From positions 39,762,846-39,826,845 of the forward strand of contig OZ007575.1 of assembly GCA_963931925.1 (NCBI GenBank): DNA of 64,000 nt, in the 5' to 3' direction. The notes under the pieces were generated by a model. That model made no database searches and was not told the origin of the DNA. It saw only the letters and a program-made list of their open reading frames with translations. Positions 27,101 through 42,100 of the stretch are shown here, piece by piece. Both the position numbers and the translations under genes were made by a program. Source of the DNA: Onchidella celtica. Lineage: Eukaryota; Mollusca; Gastropoda; Systellommatophora; Onchidiidae. Positions within the stretch are counted from its first letter, which is position 1. Every line of letters starts with the position of its first letter.

Positions 27101-30100
27101 TCCCCAGTGTGCAAAATCTTTGATCTGAAAAAGTAACTCTGAGCAACTGTTTCCTTCAAAGACACCCCATTTATGAGGGTAGTGTGGCTAAAATTATGAT
27201 GCGGGCTGCCCAATACGTCAATCATATACTTTGGGCCCACATTTCGTTATCGGCAGTCTCCACCCATTCCTCCCCCTTCACTAGTTTTACCGTGCTGTTT
27301 GTGTTATCTACTGTGGTCAGCATCATTCGGTCGTCCTAGACCCAAGATAATACAGATGCAAGATCAGCAGCTAGCCCAGTTTGGTGTTCTGTTCTTAGAG
27401 ATTTTCAACAGGTTCTGACCTGAAAAGTGGGCGGAAGCCTATAGTAAAGGAGACTATTCTGCAGGTTATGTTTTCCAATAAACGTGGACAGGAGGGGTGT
27501 AGAAGGTTCCTCTTTACTGCTGGTTGCTGGCGACATTGATTCTGCATGACCATAGAGTGAGCTACTTCTGCAAAGGGCTTCTGAAACCAAGCTGTACCAG
27601 GTTCTGGTTCAGCCCACTGTATAAGAACCAGCTGCATCAGTTCTAGGTTAATATGTGCTTTCTTGATGGTTCTTCATCCTTATCATTCATCACTATCACA
27701 AAAGGTCCTCATCATCATGATCAGCGTTTTGTTCTTCCACCTCAAGTGTTATTTCTTCCTCATATCTCATTTCTCCCTATTCGGTTACGTCATTTGCATT
27801 GCCCTCTCAAATGTCAAATGTTCTGAAACCAGAAAACTACCAAAATCTTGTTCTGAAGGCACTGTCACCATTCAGTCAGAAACCCACCTCAACAGAATCT
27901 CTAAAAACTATAGTCTGAACATCTTTGAACTGCCAGGGATGGACAAGATGACTGAGGAATGTACAAGATCTTATTACCAATACCACAAGTCACGTCCTAC
28001 CACCTGTAACTGATACTTTAATAACACCTTCCCCATCACAGTGAATGGCACTTTGAGATTAGAACATTTGTAAAAGTATAGGGTTACAGATGACAGAGAT
28101 TCATTGACTGTTTATATTTTTACCCAGGGGCTACAGACAGGAATAAATAGTATAAATCCTTATGTGAGAAATGTGTCGACATTTGTACCCAGGACAGTAT
28201 TAAAAAGTAAACATAAATAAACAAAAGAACATTTCCCAGAACAAAATTCTAATGACACCCAGAGATTGCTGGTTTGTAATTTGAGGAATACAGAAAATTT
28301 AAGGGTTGGGGTGTAATTGTATTAATTTTGGCTGAATTTTGTATAACCCTCTGTTTACATTTGTACCCAGAACGTACGGAAAAGGTTAATATCTTAAATT
28401 TAAAAAATCATAGAAAATCTGTAGGGCCTCAGCAGAACTTGGCATAAAGTTAAAATGTGGTAAAAACAAAAAAAGATGTATTTCACAAAGCCCTACATCA
28501 GGAACAAGCAACAATGTTTAAAAAAAATATAAAATGTATGCTGTAAAAGTTCCAATTTTTTCCCCTTCTGAGATTTATTGTATTTGTATAGTTTTTTGTT
28601 GTTTTTTTTAATTATTTGTTCTGAATGCAAGGCACTGCCAAATACAACCTCTTCTTTTTTTACCACATTTTAACACTCACACTCAATAAATAATCTACAG
28701 TATATAATACAGTGTGATTTTTCTAATGATTCATAATATTATCTTTCTTCACAGTAATGTACAGCTTGAAAAATAGTGCATTTTGGTATTTGAGATTTGA
28801 AAATCTGACCATAAATTAAGAAGTTAGGAATTTTTAAACATTTTTTTTTAACAGAAAATTTTTACTGAATTTCAACTTAGCACACAAACCTGTTTTAACC
28901 TAATGGAACATATTGTCGCTGCAGGATTCTAAACGGCTAACTCGGCTTTTGTAAATTTTACAGGAGAGTGAAAAAACTGAAAAGCAAGGCTATTATACAC
29001 ATTTTGGAGCTGGGAATCGGTGCTGATACTAAAAATATTTCCCATTACATATCCAGGGCTTATTTTATTTATAGGATATGTCATGTGATGTCACTCTTAA
29101 TTTCGGAAAAAAAAACAGCACACTGCATTTTCAGAGTTAGCCGTTTAGAATCCTGCAGCGACGATATATCAACTCACACCTGGATTTCTGAAACTGTCCG
29201 TGACAGAGCAGATACAGACAAGAATTTAAGGACTCTTTGGAATCCAAAACAATTTGTTCCAGTTTATTGAAACTGCCAAAAAATACAATTTTCATCCATA
29301 ATTTTTGGCTGACGCGCAGCTGGGAAGCATTTCGAGGCATTCATAAATTGAAAATTTAGGAACAAAAGTACATCGAATAGAACACAATGCATCCCATAGA
29401 GAGACCAGAGGGTGATGTATGTATAGAGAGATGCTACTGTTGGTTGATTTGCACTACGAGACATGAGAGGCACTGTGAACCAGTCGGTGTAGACAGCTAA
29501 AGTAGGTCACTGTGGGAAGCAATGGCACATATTTATGTATGTTTTCAATAGGAGCAAGAGCCTACTTCATAATATAAACAGAGTAAAATGATAGGTTTTC
29601 AGTTTCATTGAACTCCAACATATCGATGGCTCCATGCTGAAACCGGCTATCTGCTTGACATCAAATTTTACAGGAGAGGCAAAAAACTGTTTTCGCGTTA
29701 AGCGGAACGGTATCTGCTGCTCAGATATCACTAATGTTCCTTTGAATTCAATCCTTTATCAGCCTTACTAATGATTATTGCATTTAATTTAGTCTTTTAA
29801 ATGAGATAGCACATGTCCGGTTTGGTCACTGGAAATGGTCAGCTGCGAAACCGGACATCCAACCTGAAACGTGAATGGCCGGTTTCACCGCTGAGGTTTT
29901 CAGTGCTGAAGTCGGCTAAGTGTATTCTGATGGTTAGTGCTTGATGGCTGATACAATTAAACAATTCTAGTTTTGTTCAATATCATCATACTAGTGTTCT
30001 ATATTAGTTCAATCGTCCACTCACCTGCCCATCCCACCCCCTTTCTTTCTCTCCCCCCCCCCCCCACCACACACACAGGTGTAGATAATATACACTGGGG

Positions 30101-33100
30101 AAAACATTTTTTTAAATTACAATTTTATTTGATAACTTCATTGTTATGAATAACACGATGAAAAGCATTAGTTGTAAGTATTATGATGATGTTCAAGTAT
30201 GAATTGAATGAGCTTGTATGGAAAGAAATTAATGCGGAGTTGAGGCTGACATTGTTCATTAACTTACAAAATAGTAATGATAAATGGCATTGTAAATAGT
30301 GTCACAGGTACGATGATGATAGATCGCGATGGTGATGACGATGACTGTGATGATGACCGCTAAGGACAACGATGATGATGGTGGCGATGATGCTTTTAGG
30401 CACAGTTACACTATTTCCATGTCACAAATATAATGTGTTCTAGAAATCTGCATAAGCACTGGAGACTAGACAACTTCAGAAATAAATGGAATGATTATAA
30501 TGGCGTGATGTTGATGATGCAGATAACTGGTGAAAGCAGAAGAGTGGATGGTGACAAGGTAAAGCGAAGTAGTGTTCATGAAACTGATACTGCATTGAAC
30601 AATTTGGATTACAAATCCCATAATAATAGTAATGAAAGTAATAATGATGATGTAGATGACAATGGGGGGCAATACAGATCAGAAACCTGGATGACGATAG
30701 GAATGAGGAAATGAACGAATGGATGGTTATGATATCTAGTGAGGCAAGTTATCAAAGAATGAATAATGGTCCTTAGGGATGACCGACTTCAGTTCTTCAA
30801 GATGATTGTTTCAAATTTTGGAAGTTGCAATCGTGAGGCTGGCGTGATACAGTCATGGAGGTGTTTGCCCATGGCTTTGAACGGCTTTGTCTCCTCTCGG
30901 AATTGGTAACTCCTGCCATTATTCCCCACAATTCAGCTTAAATTCCGCTTTCCTGTCGGGCGTTTACTTCAAGCACCGTATGTCTGTAACTGTGGGATCT
31001 CCGCCTTTCTTTCCAGGACGGATGGTCTTCAGTGTGCTGACATTGGCAAAGTCATGGAAAAATTGGTGGTCGATATACTTGACTCGATAAGGGCGATGTT
31101 TGAAGCGAGCACCCTCAGTGACTCTCAGATGGTCAGCAGGCACCTATATGGGGACGTTTGCCAGGGCTCGTTCTATGAGAGCATGAACAGAGTCCACCTC
31201 CCATGTGGGTGTGTCCCTTTTGTTAAAACGTTTGCACAATTGTGCTGCCATATTGTGCAGCAAAGTCACGCAGGGCGCCAGCCAACACTGCATTCCGATT
31301 TTGGTAGCTGCAACCATCGCTGTACAGAATGACGGTTGTGTAGCTCAGCTTACTTTGCTGGAAATCGACAGTGCAGCTGCTGAACTCGTTTCCAGTAAGT
31401 CCCACTTCAGATTCATGCCAGAGGTAGCATTGAACATCTTTTGTTGCCAAATCAAAAACTGTAAAATTGTGCGTTGCAAGTTTTGTCTTGTAATAGAGAG
31501 CTAAATCGTGCAGACTTGATGCAAGGAGAATGCATTGTAAGTCCATGGTAACGACACAAATGTCACTTGAGTCTGTGGATTTTCTTTTGTCTTCTTTTTC
31601 TGCTTGGGCCTAGTCTTTTCGGTCCCTATGAATTGTCCATTTGTCCATTGCAACTGTATCTGTCTCATATCCAAAGCAGGTATCACATTGGTCCTTTCTG
31701 GGCTTGTACAATGACAAGTTTCGTGTATGAATTTCCTCAGTGAGGACAGTCTTTGACAAAGGCTTCTACCTCTGATCAGAGCAGGCTGCAAAATAGAGGG
31801 GATACAATTCCTCATAACTGCGAATCCTTGGCTCAAGGTACAGTTTGTTCGTGTCTTTGTGGCAGTAATGCGACGCCACTTTCGCTAGCTGGTCCAGGAA
31901 CAGTCTGTAAAAATGATGTCTTCAGAGCTCCTACTGTAGACTGGATTGTCTGGTCTTCTTTGAGCCAAAGTTTGTCCTTGGCTTTGAGGTTCTAATGGAG
32001 CGGCGATGAACCATTTCGTCAAGCCTGTGGTGTTGAGGAACATTGTTTTGCAAACCGAAACCTTCTCACCGTTTCTTTTCAATGAGAATGCTATTTTTCT
32101 TGATTTTGTAGAGTCTTCCGACCTGCGTCGTTTTGGTTCCTTGGTTTCCAGAAGGCTATTCATGAAGGACTTTTTCTCTCCCCAAGACAGATTCTTGTCT
32201 GTCTTCCTCCGTGAAGGTATCGCAGCCTGTCGTCTTTCCTTTGCATGCACAGGATGGCTTCATGGTTTTTGCTGGTGGATCTGAACAGGCCTGCCATGTC
32301 TCTCGTAGACGTTTATTTACATTCCGCTCTCAGCTGGCCTCGTTTCTTCTTCTCTTCCCTGTCGAGGGGTTCAGTTCTTCATCGGTGCCACATGTGGAGA
32401 TGATGTCAGGTTCATTTATCATGTCGGGCACCTCTTCAGCTTCGCAATCTGGCGGATTTTCAGCCACAGTTTTCACAAGAGATTCTGGTGTAGTCCCATC
32501 TTCCACACTTCGATCTAACTGTGGCGGATTGTTAGGTAGGTCGACATCTTCAACGCCAGATTTGAGGATCCTGTCAGACAGAAGTAGTAAGATGGACGCT
32601 GAAGATGTCGCCAAAACAGGGGATGTTGTCCAGGTGGGTTAGGCGTGCATGTTTAATTTAGTTTAAACATCAAAGAATGAAAAGCGGTACATCAAAGGGC
32701 ATTAATACCTCAGCCATCAAATTAATACACAATACCCGACACAAGTGTAGTGGACAGCAATTATGTTTGCCTACGGCCGGATCCGCCACCTTAGGCAACT
32801 GATAAAACCGAACACGCGTCATGTCACCTGGCGAGAGAAGGATTGGCCGGATTCAGCACGGAGATTTTGGGTGTAGTCAATATGGCCGGATTTTTCATTT
32901 GCCTTTTTGAACACTTTCTGGGCCGCTTTTAAGTGTGCCGTTTTAACTGAAGATGTAACTCAGTAAGGACTACAAAATAATTTTTAAAAAAGGGTATTTC
33001 GAAAAAAAATGTCAGATAGCCGGTTTCAGCACGGAGCCATTGATATGGAGAAACCATAGTATCCTCACACTGACTATAATTAAGATGGTCCTTCCCACAA

Positions 33101-36100
33101 GAAATAAACCATGTGATTTCACATTTCCTTGTGAAGTGCTGACTTCAAACCTGTAGGCCTAAAGACAAGACAACATAAAGATCTAGATATAAATTTCTAA
33201 TGGATTGACATTTGGAGTACATGAATCGACATCAACCCACCTAAATCTAAGTCTTCATATTGTCATACTATTCCGTTGTTGGGATTATGCTACAATGAAG
33301 GCTGTTTGCCTGCCTTGTACTTTATCGCTCTCCTGTGAACTTTTGTGCATTGTAGCCCTTGCTCATGCTGATGATAAGAAAAGTAATGAAGACCTGGGTT
33401 TCTCAAGGCCTCAGCCCAAAGCTATTGGCCCTGTGTTGACAAGATCAGTTGTGAAATCGAATATTAAAACAGATTTAAGACAAGGAAGCACTTGTCACAT
33501 GAATTACTGCGTTGGCAGGCCAAGGTAATGCTTTCTGTAGGCTCCATTATCCTACTCAACCCAGAGATGTGAATGCATAGAAGGGTACTGACTCTGGATA
33601 TATTGTTTCAGCTGCGGTCAACAGTCAACACTGCTTGCAGAGTTGCTGACAGTGAACGCAGAGCCCCTTTTTTTGCAGTTGTCGAAGCTTTTCTCTAAAT
33701 TAGTAAAATAGATGCATCGTCACAATCATCCCAAAATTGCCTAACTTATGTTATGGTGTTTTCTGAAAATCAAAGAAAACTGTTTACTTCGAAAATAGTG
33801 GTAGCTGTTGTTAGGGGAGCATAATATTTTACACAAAAAGCTATAGCTGGACAGTGAAAACAACTCAGTATTTTCTCTTTTTGGCTTTGTAACAAGGTTA
33901 CGCTCACCTAATAACAGTTGGATATATTTAGGCGGATATGAGTTTTCGTTCAAAAACTCATAAGTCAATGAAACAAAACAATGTATTACTGTCAAACGGT
34001 GCAACATGACTATCTGATTAAGGTGAGCATTTTGTCTCAAAACACCAAAAATGTTTGAAGAGCTAGGTAAAAAATACTGTCTAATACATATTCCCATTAG
34101 ATTTAATTGTGAATGTGAGTATGACTGCGAGTTTAATTAAAGTCAGTTCAAAAAGTGAAAGTTTTAATGTGAAACTTTTTACCCAGATTATGGCTCCATT
34201 CCTATTAAAATATGGCAATAAACTTATACGGGAAAAGTTTTCTTATTAAAGCTCTAAATCAGCTGAGGTGACACCAAAAAAAAAAATTAAGATGGATTTA
34301 CTGAAGAATTAGTCCAATATGTTGCAGAACAACAGCAATGCAAGTTCTCTGCTCTGCTGCTCATATTTATTGCAATGACCTCCTTTTGGCTCCACTGACC
34401 TAGTTTCACTTTTAAAATGACATGATTCCTCTTTATACAGCCATACTCTCTGGTGAGTTTTTTCTTTAGGCATAGCTCTCCAATAGAAAAAAAAAATACG
34501 GTAATACCCATTTACAAAGATAAGTGATGGCTTACTTTGCACAACAGCTAACATTATATATTACACACAAATGCTATTTACTTAATCCAGCTCATTTGCA
34601 ACACCACAAAGCATACACCCATGTACACCCACAGTAGTGTTCATTTATAATAATATAGTCAACAGTCTTTCAAAATTTTCTACCTAGTTAACAAAGAAGG
34701 AAACAATGAGTTAAGTCATATAAATTTTTATTACAATATACCGACAACGTAAGTTATAGTAACTTATAGTGATGAGTCAAATTTGACTTTATTTGTCCAT
34801 TTTCCTGCACTCTCCTCAGTTTTCTACAACTTCAGATGCACACTTTGTGGAACTGATCAAGAGATAAATCTGATAAATTAGTTAACTGCTTGGGGCTCCA
34901 ACAAATTTCTTCAATTATAGGTGCCTCGTAATTCTCGATTTGACTCACTGACCTACATTAGCATATGAAGTCACCGACTTATATTCCAAAGAACTAGTTC
35001 TCCTCAGACAGTACAGAAAATGGTAACTCACGTGTCTGCTTGCCCTTGCATGACCAGATTGGTGGATGAACCCGTTAGGGAAGCAGTGCCACCGAGTCCT
35101 GCAGCGTAACATACACACAAACTCAAGGCAACACATAAATGTCGAAAATCTTCACTGGGATAGCGCTTGTTGCTCTTATCAGATCTGAAATTTACACAGT
35201 TGCATTCTACTTGATGGGGAACTATATTATCATTCCCTAATTTCCTTTGGCTAATAACCTAAAAATTGAACACCCCCCCCCCCCCCTTCCTCAGCCACAC
35301 CGCAACATAACAAAGAAATCATCAACGATAATCTGGTACTTATAGGACTTTTAAAAGACCTTTGAACTTATCTTGAAAATTTAAGAACTTTTAAAGCCTT
35401 AAAATTAAGGCCCTCTAGGAAATTTAAGGACAGCCTGGAACCCTGCTAAGAGGTGTTTTCCTATAAAAAAAACTGCAGTGGTATTGAGGCCACACAAGTG
35501 CACATGCAATGTCTTTGATGGTAGTGCACACAGCAGGCCTCATTGATCATCTGATTTCAGACAAAATATTATGGGGTAACAAGCCAGCTGGATGATGATG
35601 GATGAAACTAATCATCGGGTGAGAAAGGAGGAAGTATATCACAAAACATCAACAATAACAGTAACACGAGGTAAAATCAAATATTATGTTGCTTCAATTT
35701 AGACAGCATTTTTTTAAGAACGGTTTACATTCCCATAACACTAACCATAAATTATCTACTTCTACAAATGTCAGCATTCTAATTTAGTATTCTGGCACGA
35801 CATACTGCAACAGCTGTTCTCCCTAGTCCCACATGCTGCAATTTTTCAATGAGAGTGGAACAGATGCCTCTCTGTTTGCACATAAATCAGATTAAGCTGA
35901 AACAGATTACTGGACAAAATCTTGGTTTACTCCTTTCTAATTTGCTTCAATGATACTTACATCTTCGCCTCTTGTTTTCCATTATGTAATGCATGTTCAT
36001 GTTTTCCTTTCTCAGTGAGTATCACATCTGAGAAAGTGAATGATTTTAAAAGAGGAAGAAAATTCTAGCAAAGCAACAAAGACAACTCTACAAGACAACT

Positions 36101-39100
36101 GAATTTGAGTTTGGAGAAGTTTGGAGAAATCATATCAACATATATGGGTTCTTGTATGGGTTTTTGTATTCCTAATCTTTTTGGTACAAGTAATTTGTAA
36201 TAAATAAATGCCAGCATCAACTAAGAACACATGTTTTTCTATTGTGTATCCTAAAGAAATTACTAAGAACCCACTATACACACCTACAATAGCCACTCGT
36301 TCCTCTCACATTATATATAAACACGCAGAGTTTCATGACCAATCTACACAGCCATCCCTGCACCTACACAAACCCAAGTTTCTGTTCAGGTTCCTTTCAA
36401 TCTGAAGTGGTGCATTTTAAACATTCCATCAATAATTTTAGATATAGGTAGTTGATCAGGAAAGTTTTATTTTTTTTTAACTTCGTTTGACTATCAGTTT
36501 CGACCATTCACTTTTGTGTCCATCACTGACCTTTACCATCGCTATGCCTTTCAGTCCCATGCATTCAATTTGGTGAACCTTTCCCTGAATGTACATGGGA
36601 AAGTGAATTTGACAGACACTAAATTTGGTGCAATTTCTCTGCCAAGAAAGGAATCTCTTGTACCTAATTTTTTATGCAGATTTCTTTTGCACTAAAGTGA
36701 TGCTTTTTGTTTTTTTACCATTTGCTGAATATAATCATGTGCAATACACCCTCCCTCCCCTAAACTGCACATCATTTTTCAAACATTGTGTCACCACTGT
36801 TTTTATACATGCAAAACATGGTGAATAAGTTACAAATTTAATGGACATAATAACAAATGCATCTGACAGGGCATATTTACAACTACAAGAAGTCCTACAA
36901 ATGACTGTGTTTGTGTTTAAGAGAGGTGAAATGATGAGAAAATTGTTTATTAGCCACTAAAGAATCATTTGAAAATTGAATGCACCACAAAATGAATAGA
37001 ATTAGAATGGCTATAGTCCATAAATCTTGCTTTCCACCAACTTATGGCAGATTTTTATAAAACCTTACTGTTAATATGTTATTTATAATTTTATAAATTT
37101 GCGACACTTACACAATGTTTAGGCACTCGTCTGTAATTGAGAGTACAGTCCCTTGTGCAGACAACCGGAATAAACAGGACACCTTGAAATCTGTTCTACA
37201 CTCTCGTTCATCTACATGTCTAATTAACATGGTGGCAGTCAGTTAAGTACATTCACTGAATGAATGATTGAACCCTACCTCCCGAGTTCGAACTCATCGC
37301 GGAATGAAATTGAGCGAATGTGGAACTGAAATGAACTTTCCTGGACGCCACACGCTCAAACACAAAAAAGCAATCGAAGGGAGACAACTCAAGAATACAT
37401 TCAAGAACCCTCAAGCAAACCACTCTTACCCCCCTTGGCGTGACCTAGTCCAAGTTGAAACCTCAAACTAATTGCAACATAGCATGTGTTGTCATTCATG
37501 AAGATCCAGTAAATGTGCAACAACAAAATTGTATCACCTCGAACTAGTCGCAACAGAATGCAATTGACACAACTCGCAATGAACAATCCACCACTACAAG
37601 TTTGAAAACGTAGCAACAAAACTGAAACATACTCACAGTCACACAGTGGGCCCTGTTACTGTTAGTGCCACTGTTTCTCAAATCTCTTGGTCAATCGGCC
37701 CCGCTAGTGCCCTGTTGATCAAATCTAATAATCAGTCGGCCCTGTTAGTGCCACTGTTATCAGTTCGTCATCATTCACTAAATTTGGAGTGAAACAACCA
37801 TCATGGCTGAGGCAAATTTTCGTCTGCCTCCGTCCTTAGAAATCAATGAAGGCAATGTTGCCGAGAATTTTCGTAAATGGAAACGCCATTTCGACATTTA
37901 CATGACAGCTTCAGGTGTTTCTGAAAAGGATGACATAAGGAAAGCTGCAACTATCCTTCATATTGCTGGTCATACGGCTGTTGAAGTCGTCGACCAACTT
38001 CCTTTTGAGAAAGAAGAAGACAGGCAAAATCCTGGGAAAATCCTCCAAAAGTTAGAAGAATACTGTAACCCCAAAACAAATGAAGTACTACAGTCATATC
38101 GTTTCTGGAACACTCCCATCAGTGTTCCATTTGATTCATTTGTAACAGAATTGAGAGCTCGAGCAAACTCATGCAATTTCAAAGACAAAGACAGGATGTT
38201 GAGAGACAAAATAGTGTTTACTGTTGAGAAAAAGTTGCAGGAACGCCTCTTAAGAGAAGTAGAGTTAGACCTCAACAAGACAATTCAAATTTGTCGAGCA
38301 GTGGAGCAATCAACATTACATGTCCAGGAAATGAACACAACCTCTCAAGAAAGGAAGATTGAGGCTGTTAGCCAGCCACCGAGACAGTCATCATCAAAGC
38401 AAAAACCAATCATGTTGGCAAACTGCAGATATTGTGGCAAAAGCCACCCTAGACAAAAGGAACTATGCCCAGCGTGGGGAAAAACATGCTCAGCCTGCAA
38501 AGGAAGAAATCATTTTCGAGCAAAATGTATCAAAATAAATCTGTGCCTTTCAGAAACCTGTGGAAGTACAGAAACAATGGAGACACAAGAAGAAGAGTCT
38601 ACGAGTACAGCATGGCTTTTTGCAGTAGACAACGATAAATCAAAGAACAACAGGATAACAGCTCAATTCAAGATTAACAACCACAACATTCGTTTCCTTG
38701 TCGACACCGGAGCAGATGTGAACATAATCTGCGAGAAATTTGTCAAAAAAGAACAAATTGAGAAGACAGACCATACTCTGGTCATGTGGAACAACACAAA
38801 GTTGTTGCCAATGGGCAAAGCAGAACTAGAAGTTGAAAACATCAGAACAGGACAAAAGAAGAAACTAGAGTTCACTGTAGTAGAAAACAATCTTATGTGT
38901 TTGTTGGGTACAAAAGCTTGTGAAGAATTCAAGATACTTTCTGTGCACAGAGATAGATTTATCAATGTTACCGAATCACACCCACCTCAACAAACCAGTA
39001 GAAAATTGCAAACCAAAGACAAACCAAAATTGGGAAGCCTGGGCTATGCCAAACTACATGTAGACCAAGATGCCAAACCTGTCGCCCTGCCATGCAGAAA

Positions 39101-42100
39101 CGTGCCTTTTGCTTTAAAGGACAAAGTCAAAGAAGAGCTAAATCAATTAGTGGAAAGAAACATTCTCATTCCAGTGGAGGAACCCAGTGCTTGGGTCAAT
39201 CAGATGGTAGTGGTTGAAAAAGCAGACAAGAAACTCAGAATTTGCATTGACCCACAACCTTTAAATAAGGCGCTCAAAAGAGAACATTACAAACTACCAA
39301 CTTTAGAGGACACTCTGCCTCTTTTTGAAAATGCAAAAGTTTTCTCAAAGCTAGATGTAAAAGATGCATTCTGGCATGTGTGTCTAGATTATGAGTCCAG
39401 CATGCTCACTACAATGATCACCCCGTTTGGACGTTTCAGGTGGGCACGGCTTCCTTTTGGATTAAATGTTTCCACAGAAATATTTCAAAAGAAACTGATG
39501 CAGGCACTGGAAGGCTTGCCTGGCTGCATAAATGTTGCTGATGACATAGTCATTGTTGGCAGAGGATCAACACAAGAAGTGGCCAATGTCGATCATGATG
39601 AAAATTTACACAGGTTGAGAGAGAGGTGCTCTGAGAAAAACATTGTGCTTAACGAAGGCAAATCCCACATCAAGCAAGGGGAAATCACTTTCATGGGACA
39701 CCGCATTGGTGTAGATGGAATCAAACCAGACCCCCAGAAAGTATCTTCAATCACACATATGGCACCCCCAAAAGATGCTCAGGAAGTACGCAGATTCTGC
39801 GGCATGATTCAATACCTAGCAAGATTCCTGCCCAACCTATCCGAGAAACTGGCACCAATAAGAAATTTGGTGAAGAAAAATACTGACTTTCATTGGAGCG
39901 GAGAGTGTCAAGATGCGTTCAATGAAGTCAAAGAACTGATAGTTGATACACCTGTGCTGAAATATTTTGACCCCAAACAAGAACTGCAAGTTCAAGTGGA
40001 CAGTAGCAAATCCGGTCTTGGCTGTGTATTAATGCAAAATGGACAGCCAATCGAATTCGCCTCAAGAGCGCTCACCACCTCAGAACAAAGGTGGGCACAA
40101 ATTGAAAAAGAAATGTTGGCTGTGGTATTTGGACTGGAACGTTTCAACCAATATACTTATGGAAGAGAAGTAACAATAATAAATGACCACAAACCATTGC
40201 TATCCATCATTGACAAACCACTGAATCAAGCTCCGCCACGACTTCAACGGTTGCTTATGAGGAGCAACAAATATCATTTCAAATTTCAATGGCTTCAAGG
40301 AGAAAAGCTCATCCTCGCAGATTTCCTCTCACGACACTACCTCAAAAATGACACTGAGGAAGCGGATGTAAATGATGACATAGCCACAATCTCTTTCATA
40401 ACAGTGCCCATTTCTGACCTAATGCTAGATAGATTTGCTGAAGAGAGCAAGCGAGATAGAACATTGCAAAGACTGAAAACAGCCATCATTGAAGGATGGC
40501 CTGAGTCAAAAAGTGAAGTTCCTTCCGAAATACTCCCATATTTCCAAATAAAGGACTGTCTGTCAGTAGAAAATGATCTAATTCTCAAAGGCAAACAAAT
40601 AATTGTCCCTTTTACTTTGAGACATGAAATGAAAACCAGACTTCATGCAGCTCACCTGGCATATGATAGTATGGTAAGAAGGGCAAGAGATGCAATTTAT
40701 TGGCCTAACATGAACTCTGAAATCAAGCAAATGGCCGAAAACTGTGAAAGCTGCCAAGCAATTAAACCTTCGAACTGCAAGGAAAACCTACAACAGCATG
40801 GAGAAGGAAGTGAACCATGGACCAAAATTGCCAGATTTGTTTGAAATCAAAGGGCGAGTATACCAAGTAGTCACAGACTATTTCTCCAATTTCATCGAGG
40901 TAGACTACCTGCCCACCACAACAACTTCCATGATAGTCACAAAACTGAAAGGCCATTTTGCCAGATATGGAATACCAAAATGTGTTGTTACGGATTCTGG
41001 ACCGCAATATTCCTCTCGTGAGTTCAGTAATTTCGCACAAAGATGGGGTTTTCAACACATCAAATCCGACCCTGGACATCATCAAGCTAACGGGAAGGCG
41101 GAGGCATCAGTAAAAATCATAAAGAAAATGATGTGGAAGGCTGTAGAAGAAGGAGCAGATCAGTATGAGGCATTGCTGGAACTTCGCAACACACCACGTC
41201 AAGGTTTCACAATGAGCCCTGCAAGAATCCTAATGGGAAGAAACATTAGGACAATGATACCCCCAATAGCAGAGAACAAAGAAAAGAACAGAAGAAACCC
41301 AGACGTTGTCGAAGAACTACAGAAGCATAAAATGACAATCAAGAAATGTTTCAATAAAAGAGCTCACGAGCTACCACCCATTTGCACAAACTCCCCAGTG
41401 TACTACCAAAACCCTGAAAGGAAAAAGTGGGAAAGTGGTATAATAACGGCAGCTCCAAAAGACAGTTCCAAATCATACCAGATCACTGGAGAAAATGGAG
41501 GACACTTTGTGAGAAACAGAGTACACATCAGACACAAGAGAACACCATTCTCACCCCAAGTACCAACAGAGGTGTACACAGAACCGAACCCAGACCGAAC
41601 ATCAAATGATACTCCCTCAGTGACACAGACACCATCGGAAAATAACCCAATGGCAATGGAACCTAGAAGGTCAACCAGGGAGCGCTTCAGACCAAATTGG
41701 ATGAAAGACTTTGTTCGCTAAAACTATAACAGTTTCCACCTGCAATGACAAATTTACTTTTGTTCTGTGTTAGTGTTAATTTAAATTACATTGTTGTTTG
41801 TTTTTTTTTTACTAATCTCATCAAAGTATGATGTGAACGACTCTTCATTTCAACACTCATTACATATTACACATTACACATAATTCACAGAATTGTTTAT
41901 CCTGAGAAAAGAAGATGTTAATATGTTATTTATAATTTTATAAATTTGCGACACTTACACAATGTTTAGGCACTCGTCTGTAATTGAGAGTACAGTCCCT
42001 TGTGCAGACAACCGGAATAAACAGGACACCTTGAAATCTGTTCTACACTCTCGTTCATCTACATGTCTAATTAACACTTACTGTTGGATTTCAATGAACT

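Larger units (their letters stand above)
37069..42076 (+). mobile_element. Ty3/gypsy LTR retrotransposon, 5008 bp
   Basis: A complete element lying antisense in SLC13 intron 4. Two 161-bp LTRs appear identical by eye, begin TGTTAATATG and end TAATTAACA, and are flanked by a perfect 5-bp duplication CTTAC (37064-37068, 42077-42081). Primer-binding and polypurine sites flank the internal region. Domain order is gag, protease, RT, RNase H, integrase. No envelope gene is seen. One reading-frame break separates the integrase zinc-binding region from its core. Confidence 0.97.

Noticed and set aside
32211..32642. 143-codon plus-strand open frame
   Set aside because: Antisense shadow of the acidic N-terminal part of the transposase relic.
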